DNA from: JAAUQA01 sp036351435
GTDB taxonomy: Bacteria; Pseudomonadota; Gammaproteobacteria; Competibacterales; Competibacteraceae
Length of the DNA stretch: 14,253 bases
Assembly: GCA_036351435.1 (NCBI GenBank)
Contig: JAZBPA010000281.1
Span: forward strand, 1-14,253
Direction of reading: 5' to 3'
Shown here: positions 1-5,996 of the stretch, in pieces
Layout of the letters: each line of letters starts with the position of its first letter
How positions within the stretch are numbered: the stretch's first letter is position 1
Made by a program: the position numbers and the translations under genes
The notes under the pieces: model-generated
What the model was told of the DNA's origin: nothing
What the model saw: the letters and a program-made list of their open reading frames with translations, nothing else
The model's database searches: none

Positions 1-2
1 GA

Positions 3-119
3 GGGCGTAAACTGAATCTCTGCAAGCTGCGCTTCAAAACCCTATTGGTGTGGCTCACTCACTGGGCCGAAAAGACGTTTGGGATTAACTACACCGTCCT
101 CGCTGAGCGCGGCCCTTAA
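3..119 (+). CDS. C-terminal tail of an unidentified protein (partial, runs in from the left)
   Basis: An open frame enters from the left edge and stops with TAA at 117-119, giving 38 residues ending in LAERGP. It is rich in Lys, Arg, Trp and Leu (for example LLVWLTHWAEKTFG), which is the general look of a transposase C-terminus, but I do not recognise a family. It has no start in the window, so it would be the end of a gene beginning upstream. It overlaps the first 41 bases of the longest HigA-like frame, which suggests that the two abut at a recombination joint or that the antitoxin really starts further in. It could equally be a chance open frame. Confidence 0.3.
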   Translation, partial: GRKLNLCKLRFKTLLVWLTHWAEKTFGINYTVLAERGP

Positions 120-351
120 CCATCGGGTAAACTTGGAACTACTAAGTGTGGCTCCACATCCGGGGGTGATTTTGCTCAAAGAGTTCCTGGAACCCATGGG
201 GCAAACCCAAAAGGCACTTGCATTGCGTATTGGCGTCCCGGTACAACGAATTAATGAAATTGTCCGGGGTAAGCGCGGGGTATCTACGGAAACTGCTTGG
301 TTGTTTGCCGAGGCATTGGGCACGTCTCCTGAGTTTTGGTTGAATTTTTAG
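79..351 (+). CDS. higA: HigA-type antitoxin, truncated by an in-frame stop
   Basis: Encodes a HigA/VapI-like helix-turn-helix protein. In intact systems it binds the HigB toxin and represses the shared promoter. The family signature is clear: HPGVILLKEFLEPMG at residues 27-41, the helix-turn-helix over about 43-66 including RINEIVRGKRGVS, then GTSPEFWLNF at 81-90. Relatives continue after WLN with Leu-Gln and an A-x-D-L stretch. Here the codon at the Gln place is TAG (349-351), and the same frame goes on as AAHDLSIVRP until TAA at 436-438, so the end looks cut by a CAG to TAG change. The start is uncertain: TTG 79 is the longest choice, TTG 133 or GTG 148 fit the family length better, and none has a good ribosome site. 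No HigB toxin gene lies next to it. The DNA-binding part is intact, so a short repressor is possible, but a decaying orphan is likelier. Confidence 0.72.
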   Translation: MGLTTPSSLSAALNHRVNLELLSVAPHPGVILLKEFLEPMGQTQKALALRIGVPVQRINEIVRGKRGVSTETAWLFAEALGTSPEFWLNF

Positions 352-438
352 GCGGCGCATGATCTATCGATCGTTCGACCTAAAACTCATGTTACGAAGC
401 TTTTGTCAAACAGCTCTCTCTTAACCTGTAGTAGATAA
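349..438 (+). pseudogene. Disconnected C-terminal tail of the HigA-like gene
   Basis: Reading on in the antitoxin frame past TAG 349-351 gives Ala-Ala-His-Asp-Leu at once, matching the conserved stretch that follows WLNLQ in HigA proteins. The frame stays open for 28 codons to TAA 436-438. No start codon or ribosome site would let this piece be made alone, so it is best read as the severed end of the gene. Similarity after the first ten residues is not something I can judge by eye. Confidence 0.55.
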
Positions 439-472
439 ACCTTAATGGTTAGATACCCGAGAAACTAAGTCC

Positions 473-1017
473 ATGATCATCTCGCTCGATGCTCTACCAC
501 GCATGACGCCTGATGACTATTTGGTATATGAACACCAACAGTCAGTCCGCCATGAACTGGTGGACGGTTATTTATATGCAATGACTGGTGCGAGTGACCG
601 GCATGAGGAGATCGCCCTTAATCTTGCTGCTGCCTTGCAAGCTCACCTGCGCGGGACCGGTTGTCGAGCCTACAAAGGCGATTTAAAAATCCGCTCTGCC
701 GACGATTTTTTTATCCCCACGTATTCGTGCGTTGCGATACCGAACGCGGCGCTCCCTACTTCAAAACCGACCCGGTGATGATTGCCGAAGTGTTATCGCC
801 GGGTACTCAACGTTATGGTCGCGGCGACAAGCGACTGGCTTACCTCAGCCTGCCCACTTTGCGTGAGTACGTCCTGATTGCCCAGGATCGCATCCAAGTC
901 CATGATTACCGACGTCTTGATGGGCAAGTCAATGCTGAATGCCTACGCATGGCTGATGACCTGTTGCGGCTAGATTTCATTGATATCACCATGCCTCTGA
1001 CACAACTGTACGAATGA
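473..1017 (+). pseudogene. Uma2-family (DUF820) PD-(D/E)XK nuclease-like gene, frameshifted
   Basis: Uma2 proteins are PD-(D/E)XK-fold putative endonucleases common in multicopy accessory sets. The first frame from ATG 473 gives TPDDYLVYE, RHELVDGYLYAMTGAS and DLKIRSADDFF, then turns to nonsense and stops at 776-778. The frame one base back carries the rest: FVRCDTERGAPYFKTDP, IAEVLSPGTQRY, GDKRLAYLSLPTLREYVL, ending at 1017. The break is at T7 (706-712); one more T would restore D-D-F-F-Y-P and a protein of about 181 residues, the normal size. The expected Asp of Y-P-D is His (CAC 718-720), so a metal ligand seems lost, while the Glu of AEVLSP and the Lys of GDKR remain. Minus-one slippage on T TTT TTT could in principle join the halves. 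The ribosome site before ATG 473 is weak. Confidence 0.8.
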
Positions 1018-1050
1018 CGAAAGAAAACCGCTTCTGACAGGCTAGAGAAG

Positions 1051-2607
1051 ATGACTGACGATCTGGCAACCAGTTACGACGAAATTCCTTATCCCGGCCG
1101 ACCCTATCCGCAATCCCACCCCGATCGCTTGGCCACGTTGGCTAAATTACATGGTTTGCAACCGCCGCCGGTATCCGGTAGTCGGGTGCTGGAACTAGGC
1201 TGCGCCGACGGCAGCAACATCATTCCCTGGGCGGAAAGCCTGCCAAATGCCCAGTTCGTAGGAATCGACTTTTCCGCCCAGCAAATCGCTCAGGGGCAGC
1301 ATCAATTGGTCCAGTTAGGCTTAAACAACATCCGGTTGTGTCAGCTGGATATTGCTGGTTTCGACAAGTCGTTAGGGCCGTTCGATTACGTCGTGGCGCA
1401 CGGTGTTTATTCCTGGGTACCACCGGCCATTCAAGAACGGGTTTTGGCCATCTGTAGCGAGCACCTCGCGCCTAATGGAATCGCTTATATCAGTTACAAC
1501 ACCTATCCGGGCTGGCATCAGCGAGGGTTGCTGCGGAAATTGATGCTGCGCTATTCGGCAAACAGCGGTTATGCGGATCGTCCGAAACAGGCTCGCGAGG
1601 TGCTGACTTTTCTGAAACAAGCGTTGCCGGAGGATGATAATCCGCATGCCGATTCATTGCGCGCCACAGGAGCGGAAATGAGTCGATTGGACGACCATTT
1701 CTTGTTGCACGATGAACTCGAATTGGAAAACCATCCGCTGTACTTTCACGAGTTCGTTGAGCGGGCGGAGGCTTTCGGGCTGAGTTTTCTATCCGAGGCT
1801 GAATTTCATACCAATCCGCATCCCGACTTCGCAGCTGATCTACCGGTTTGGTGCGAGCGGGGCGGGGAACGTTGGCTTGAGGGCGAACAGTGGTTTGATG
1901 TGGTCAATCACCGGATGTTTCGCCAATCGCTGCTGTGTCATGCCGATGCGTTGCTTGATCGCACTGTGGACTCGCAACGAATTCACTCTTTGTATGTCGC
2001 GGCGCCCCTTTCGGCAACCAGCAATCCTGTGAATTGCAGCGACTATTCACCAGTTACCTTCCACCATCCAAACGGAACCCAACTGGATATCACAGTGCCG
2101 TTCATCGGGATTGCGTTACACCATTTACAACGGTGTTGGCCGCAGGCGATTGCGTTTCGCTCTTTAGTGAATGCAACACAGCAGCGGATAGCCGCCGGCG
2201 GAGCTATTTCGCCAAATGACGCCGGTTCGTTACTAGCAGAATTTCTATTGCTGGCCTATCGGCAAAATCTGATCGAATTACATAGCCTGCCATCGCCTTT
2301 CGTTCGAACTCCGAATCAGTACCCTATAGCCAACCCACTTGCTCGCCTGCAAGCTGGCTCGAATTCCCTAGTGACAGGGCGACAACACAAGGCAATTGGG
2401 CTGGATATCTTTCACCGGCGCTTGCTGCAATTGCTGGACGGCAGCCGTGATATTCCCATGCTGATAGAACAGCTCAGTGCGGAGATTATGAATGGACAGT
2501 TGGATCTCGGTCAGCAAATACCCGGCGATAAGCTGGCGATGATACTGGAAAAGCAGATTCCTGTGTGCCTTGAGCGGCTCGCACAGGGCGGGCTATTAAT
2601 CGCTTAA
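1051..2607 (+). CDS. PKMT-like class I SAM-dependent methyltransferase with regulatory domain
   Basis: A cytoplasmic 518-residue methyltransferase of the type known from rickettsial protein-lysine methyltransferases, which methylate outer membrane protein B. The Rossmann core is at about 40-150: SAM motif I is VLELGCADGSNIIP (46-59), the acidic loop GIDFS is at 71-75, then QLDI (98-101), AHGVYSWVP (117-124) and YISYNTYPGW (147-156). These are typical of this family, which has a methyltransferase regulatory domain after the core (about 210-300). The C-terminal third would be the winged-helix-like part of PKMT proteins, ending in VCLERLAQGGLLIA. The substrate cannot be told from sequence, and an OmpB-like target is not in view. 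ATG 1051 follows the Uma2 remnant by 33 bases with only a weak AGAG-type site. The stop overlaps the end of the opposing sirtuin gene by four bases. Family assignment is firm; protein-lysine specificity is inferred. Confidence 0.85.
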   Translation: MTDDLATSYDEIPYPGRPYPQSHPDRLATLAKLHGLQPPPVSGSRVLELGCADGSNIIPWAESLPNAQFVGIDFSAQQIAQGQHQLVQLGLNNIRLCQLDIAGFDKSLGPFDYVVAHGVYSWVPPAIQERVLAICSEHLAPNGIAYISYNTYPGWHQRGLLRKLMLRYSANSGYADRPKQAREVLTFLKQALPEDDNPHADSLRATGAEMSRLDDHFLLHDELELENHPLYFHEFVERAEAFGLSFLSEAEFHTNPHPDFAADLPVWCERGGERWLEGEQWFDVVNHRMFRQSLLCHADALLDRTVDSQRIHSLYVAAPLSATSNPVNCSDYSPVTFHHPNGTQLDITVPFIGIALHHLQRCWPQAIAFRSLVNATQQRIAAGGAISPNDAGSLLAEFLLLAYRQNLIELHSLPSPFVRTPNQYPIANPLARLQAGSNSLVTGRQHKAIGLDIFHRRLLQLLDGSRDIPMLIEQLSAEIMNGQLDLGQQIPGDKLAMILEKQIPVCLERLAQGGLLIA

Positions 2608-3524
2608 ACGCCAAGTTGATCAGCCAATGCAGTCAACGTATCACCGCATGGTGCGCTGATTTTGTGAGCGAATAATTCATCGGCGCGAGTCCGTCCCAGA
2701 TTGACTGCCGCCTGCGGTTTGCTTTGTTCATAGGCAGCGCGACAGAACCGAAATCCGGAATACACCATTAACGACGAACCCACTACCAGCAACGCATTCG
2801 CCTCGGCTAAACGGGCGTAAGCGCGTTCGACGCGGGGACGTGGCACGGTCTCACCGAAAAACACCACCCCCGGTTTCAATACACCGCCGCAACACGGGCA
2901 AGCCGGTATTTGGAAGCGGCTGAAATCGACGCTTTCCAATACAGCGTCGCCGTCCGGAGCGCTAGCGGCGGAGTGCTGCAGAAAATCGGGATTTAGCGCT
3001 TCCAAACGCTGTTGAAAAACATGGCGTGATCCGCGCGTGTGGCAGCTCAAACACTCCACCCAGTCTAACCGGCCATGGAGGTCAAGCACCCGCCGACTAC
3101 CGGCCTGCTGATGGAGTCCATCCACGTTTTGCGTCACTAGTTGATACACAAAGCCGGCGTTCTCCAACCGCTTCAGTGCATTATGCGCGTCATTGGGGCG
3201 CGCATTAGAAAAATGTTTCCAGCCTAATAGGCTGCGTGCCCAATAGCGTTGTCGCATCGGCTCGCTTTTCACGAAATCCTGAAATTGCACTGGTTTTTTG
3301 TGCTTCCACTGGCCATCGGTATCCCGGTAATCGGGAATTCCTGAGGCGGTACTGCAACCGGCACCGGTTAATACAAACAGACGACGATGCCGTTCGACGA
3401 ACTCGACCAAGTTGGTTAGAGAAGGAATCTCAGCAGGCGAAGATTGGGTTGGGTGTTGGATCGCCGGGGCAATGGCCTGGGGCACGTTCTCATCCTCTTC
3501 GGTCGCTAATGACAAGCAAATCAT
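2604..3524 (-). CDS. Sir2-family NAD-dependent protein deacylase (class II / SIRT4-like)
   Basis: Removes acyl groups from protein lysines using NAD+, giving nicotinamide and O-acyl-ADP-ribose. All core sirtuin elements are present, numbered from ATG 3524: GAGCSTASGIPDYR (54-67) for NAD binding, TQNVDGLH (131-138), catalytic His150 in DLHGRL, zinc cysteines Cys158, Cys161, Cys209 and Cys212, FFGE (222-225) and VGSSL (248-252). The form GAGCST-SGIPDYR is typical of the SIRT4-like class II group. The 37 residues before the domain are unconserved-looking. ATG 3524 has no clear ribosome site, whereas GTG 3485 has AGGA seven bases before it, so a 293-residue product starting there is quite possible. 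The gene runs tail to tail into the methyltransferase with a shared TTAA, and faces the aldehyde dehydrogenase head to head across 150 bases. Confidence 0.92.
   Translation of the reverse strand: MICLSLATEEDENVPQAIAPAIQHPTQSSPAEIPSLTNLVEFVERHRRLFVLTGAGCSTASGIPDYRDTDGQWKHKKPVQFQDFVKSEPMRQRYWARSLLGWKHFSNARPNDAHNALKRLENAGFVYQLVTQNVDGLHQQAGSRRVLDLHGRLDWVECLSCHTRGSRHVFQQRLEALNPDFLQHSAASAPDGDAVLESVDFSRFQIPACPCCGGVLKPGVVFFGETVPRPRVERAYARLAEANALLVVGSSLMVYSGFRFCRAAYEQSKPQAAVNLGRTRADELFAHKISAPCGDTLTALADQLGV
3489..3500 (-). promoter_or_regulatory. Ribosome binding site favouring GTG 3485 as sirtuin start
   Basis: On the minus strand the stretch GAAGAGGATGAG ends three bases before GTG 3485, and its AGGA core sits seven bases from the codon. 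The longer ATG 3524 has only pyrimidine-rich sequence and CTGG in front. This supports an internal start that trims 13 residues, all outside the catalytic domain. Confidence 0.4.
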
Positions 3525-3613
3525 CCAGATAAGGGCCAGAAAATGATAGAATAACGGCAGTCGAGTCGTGCCGATCTCCGTGTAGCGGCCTTTATAACGA
3601 CTCTCATTCCATC

Positions 3614-3629
3614 CACAGGTTCACAGGTT
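3614..3629 (+). repeat. Two tandem copies of an 8-base unit upstream of the aldehyde dehydrogenase
   Basis: CACAGGTT occurs twice back to back in the 150-base gap between the divergent sirtuin and aldehyde dehydrogenase genes, about 45 bases before ATG 3675. It could be a tandem operator half-site or chance. I see no convincing -35/-10 pair beside it; a TATAAC at 3593-3598 lacks a partner. Confidence 0.25.
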
Positions 3630-3674
3630 CTCGCTGTTTATTAAGAACCCGAATCGAGTTGTAAGGAAGCCGTC

Positions 3675-5276
3675 ATGAGTACTCCTCAAACCGTCGTTGA
3701 GATTGATAAAACGACTGCTGTCAATCCGGCCACCGGTGAAATCATCGGTTATTCTCAAATCAACACTCCCGAGGAAGGGCGTCAAGCCATTGTCCGCGCC
3801 CGCGAGGCACAAAAAGCCTGGGCTGCGTTACCGGTCGAAGAACGGGTGCGCTATATGCGGCGTATTCGCGATTACATGGTCGATCATGCTGATGAGATCA
3901 GCGCAGTGATCTCCAAAGATGTCGGTAAAGCGCGGGTCGAAGGTTTAGCCACCGAAGTGCTGCCCAGCGTGATGGGGATTGACTATTATTGCAGCAACGC
4001 CAAGCGATTTCTCAAACCCAAACGGCTAGGCGGCGGCGCATTACTATTCTTAAACAAGACCAGCAAGCTGTATCGGGTACCGTTCGGGGTCGTCGGCATT
4101 ATCTCACCTTGGAACTATCCGCTCGGCATTCCCATGCACGAGATCGTTCCTGCTTTATTAGCGGGCAACACGGTGGTGTTTAAAACGGCGGTCGAAACCC
4201 AAATGGTCGGTCGCAAGATAGAGGAAATTATCGCCGCCGCTGAACTACCCGAAGATGTGTTCATTCACGTGAATATTTCCGGCAGCATGGTCAGCCAAAT
4301 CATGCTTGATCCGGCCCACCATGTAGACAAACTGTTTTTCACCGGCTCCGTGCCAGTGGGCAAGACCCTTATGGCTAAAGCAGCGGAATCGTTGACGCCG
4401 GTGTCGCTGGAACTCGGCGGTAATGATGCCATGCTGGTTTGCGAAGACGCTAATCTGGAACGCGCGGTTAACGGGGCAATTTGGGCTGGACTGCAGAACA
4501 GCGGGCAATCTTGCGGCGGTGTCGAACGGATTTATGTCCATGAGGCGATTTATGAACCGTTTGTGCAGAAATTGAAGGAACGAGTTGACGGACTGCGACA
4601 GGCCCCTGATTCCGATTACAACATTGACGTGGGTGCGATCTGTACCAGCAAACAAGTGCAGACGATTAAAAAGCAAGTCGATGACGCCTTAGCTCAAGGC
4701 GCCACGCTTTATGCTCAAGCCAAGGTCGATGAGGCTCATGCCAAAGCTAACTTCTTCCCGGCTACCGTGTTGACCGATGTTAATCACGATATGGAAGTGA
4801 TGCGCGAAGAAACATTCGGGCCGATACTGGGCGTCATGAAAGTCAGCGACATGGACGAGGCGGTCAAGTTAGCCAATGATTCGCAGCTGGGATTGACCGG
4901 TTCAGTCTGGTCTAACAATAGTCGGCGGGCCGTCGAGTTAGGACGGCGAGTCGAGGCCGGAGCAATTACCATCAACGATCATCTGCTGAGTCACGGTCTA
5001 GCGCAAACCCCTTGGGGCGGCTTCAAGGAATCCGGCATCGGGCGCTCGCATGGTCAGCTTGGCTTTGATGAAATGACCGAACCGCAAGTCGTGATCAATG
5101 AGTTACTGTATTTTTCTAAGCGCAATGTATTTTGGCAGCCGTATAGCCAGTCCGTGTATGAAGGACTGCGAGGAACCCTTAATCTGTTTTACGGCGGTAA
5201 TCAGTGGAAACGTCGTCTGGTAGGTTTATGGCAATTCACAATCCTGTCGTTGCGGATGTTCTTCGGTAATAAATAA
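3675..5276 (+). CDS. NAD(P)-dependent aldehyde dehydrogenase family protein with hydrophobic C-terminal extension
   Basis: Oxidises an aldehyde to its acid with NAD(P)+. The active site is complete: Asn147 in SPWNYP, Lys170 in VVFK, FTGS (222-225), the general base Glu246 in LELGG, the nucleophile Cys280 in NSGQSCGG, and Glu379 in EETFGP. At 533 residues it is longer than the usual 480-500 of this class. The extra part, from about 490, ends in a basic and hydrophobic stretch (RRLVGLWQFTILSLRMFF, 513-530) that could lie on or anchor to the membrane. ATG 3675 is well supported by AAGGA seven bases upstream. The next gene, an NnrU-family membrane protein, begins 14 bases after the stop with its AAGGA overlapping this stop codon, so the two are probably cotranscribed. 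The substrate is not evident; a lipophilic aldehyde would fit the tail and the partner, but that is inference. Confidence 0.9.
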   Translation: MSTPQTVVEIDKTTAVNPATGEIIGYSQINTPEEGRQAIVRAREAQKAWAALPVEERVRYMRRIRDYMVDHADEISAVISKDVGKARVEGLATEVLPSVMGIDYYCSNAKRFLKPKRLGGGALLFLNKTSKLYRVPFGVVGIISPWNYPLGIPMHEIVPALLAGNTVVFKTAVETQMVGRKIEEIIAAAELPEDVFIHVNISGSMVSQIMLDPAHHVDKLFFTGSVPVGKTLMAKAAESLTPVSLELGGNDAMLVCEDANLERAVNGAIWAGLQNSGQSCGGVERIYVHEAIYEPFVQKLKERVDGLRQAPDSDYNIDVGAICTSKQVQTIKKQVDDALAQGATLYAQAKVDEAHAKANFFPATVLTDVNHDMEVMREETFGPILGVMKVSDMDEAVKLANDSQLGLTGSVWSNNSRRAVELGRRVEAGAITINDHLLSHGLAQTPWGGFKESGIGRSHGQLGFDEMTEPQVVINELLYFSKRNVFWQPYSQSVYEGLRGTLNLFYGGNQWKRRLVGLWQFTILSLRMFFGNK

Positions 5277-5290
5277 GGATTCTTGCTCCC

Positions 5291-5971
5291 ATGTTTCACC
5301 TTTGCCTAGCGATGGCTGCTTTTCTGACTACCCATGTTGTGCCTTCCAGTACCGGAATACGCGAGGTGCTGGTTAGTAAAATGGGTAAAAACGGGTATCT
5401 GGTGTTCTATTCGGTACTGTCGGTGCTGACGCTGGGCTGGGTGATCATGGCCTATACCCAAGCACCACGGTTCGAATACATTTGGCTACCGGGTCCCGGT
5501 TTGCGCCATTTGCCCATGTTGATCATGCCGCTGGCGTTCATTTTGTTGGCGGCAGGGTTGTTGACCAAAAATCCGACGGCTGTCGGTATGGAAAAGGTGA
5601 TGGGACAACCCGATGCGGTGCGCGGTATGCTGCGGATTACTCGCCATCCCGGGCAATGGAGCTTCGCGTTATGGGCAGCGGTGCATGTGCTGGCGAATGG
5701 CGATTGGGCGTCGCTAATCCTGTTCGGGGGGTTCTTTTTATTGGCAGCGGTGGGGATGGTACTGATCGACCGCAAAATGGCCCAACGTATGCCGCAAGAA
5801 TGGCCACCGTTTGCGGCGGTCACCTCAATTATTCCCTTTGCTGCGATTGTGCAGGGTAGAAACCGGTTGGTTCTGAAGGAAATCGGCTGGCGGCCAGTTG
5901 TAGTCGGGTTAGCGTTATATGTGATCATGATAGGAGCACACGCGCATCTTTTTGGCGTAAAGCCCTATTAA
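5291..5971 (+). CDS. NnrU-family integral membrane protein
   Basis: A 226-residue polytopic membrane protein of the NnrU family, first named near denitrification genes and related to the plant and cyanobacterial 15-cis-zeta-carotene isomerase Z-ISO, a haem protein. Likely membrane segments lie at about 1-18, 36-55, 73-92, 123-135, 138-159 and 200-219. Family features are NPTAVGM (94-100), ITRHPGQWSFALWA (116-129), VHVLANGDWASLILFG (131-146) and the IDRKM loop (159-163). His15, His119 and His132 lie in or beside membrane segments; in Z-ISO histidines bind haem, so these are candidates. ATG 5291 has AAGGA eleven bases upstream, inside the stop of the dehydrogenase, which suggests one operon. 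No denitrification or carotenoid genes are in the window, so the role stays open. Confidence 0.85.
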   Translation: MFHLCLAMAAFLTTHVVPSSTGIREVLVSKMGKNGYLVFYSVLSVLTLGWVIMAYTQAPRFEYIWLPGPGLRHLPMLIMPLAFILLAAGLLTKNPTAVGMEKVMGQPDAVRGMLRITRHPGQWSFALWAAVHVLANGDWASLILFGGFFLLAAVGMVLIDRKMAQRMPQEWPPFAAVTSIIPFAAIVQGRNRLVLKEIGWRPVVVGLALYVIMIGAHAHLFGVKPY

Positions 5972-5996
5972 CTCAAATAGTTAAGCAATATCCTCC

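Noticed and set aside
1..1050. A complete toxin-antitoxin or defence island
   Set aside because: No toxin is visible and both candidate genes carry lesions, so only decayed accessory genes are supported.
3593..3598. TATAAC as a -10 box for the aldehyde dehydrogenase
   Set aside because: No recognisable -35 lies 16-18 bases upstream.
4245..4676. 143-codon minus-strand frame within the aldehyde dehydrogenase
   Set aside because: The opposite strand holds the catalytic core including Glu246 and Cys280; this frame is a shadow.
5452..5928. 158-codon open frame on the minus strand inside the NnrU-family gene
   Set aside because: It lies wholly opposite a well-conserved membrane protein, has no ribosome site and shows no family motif.
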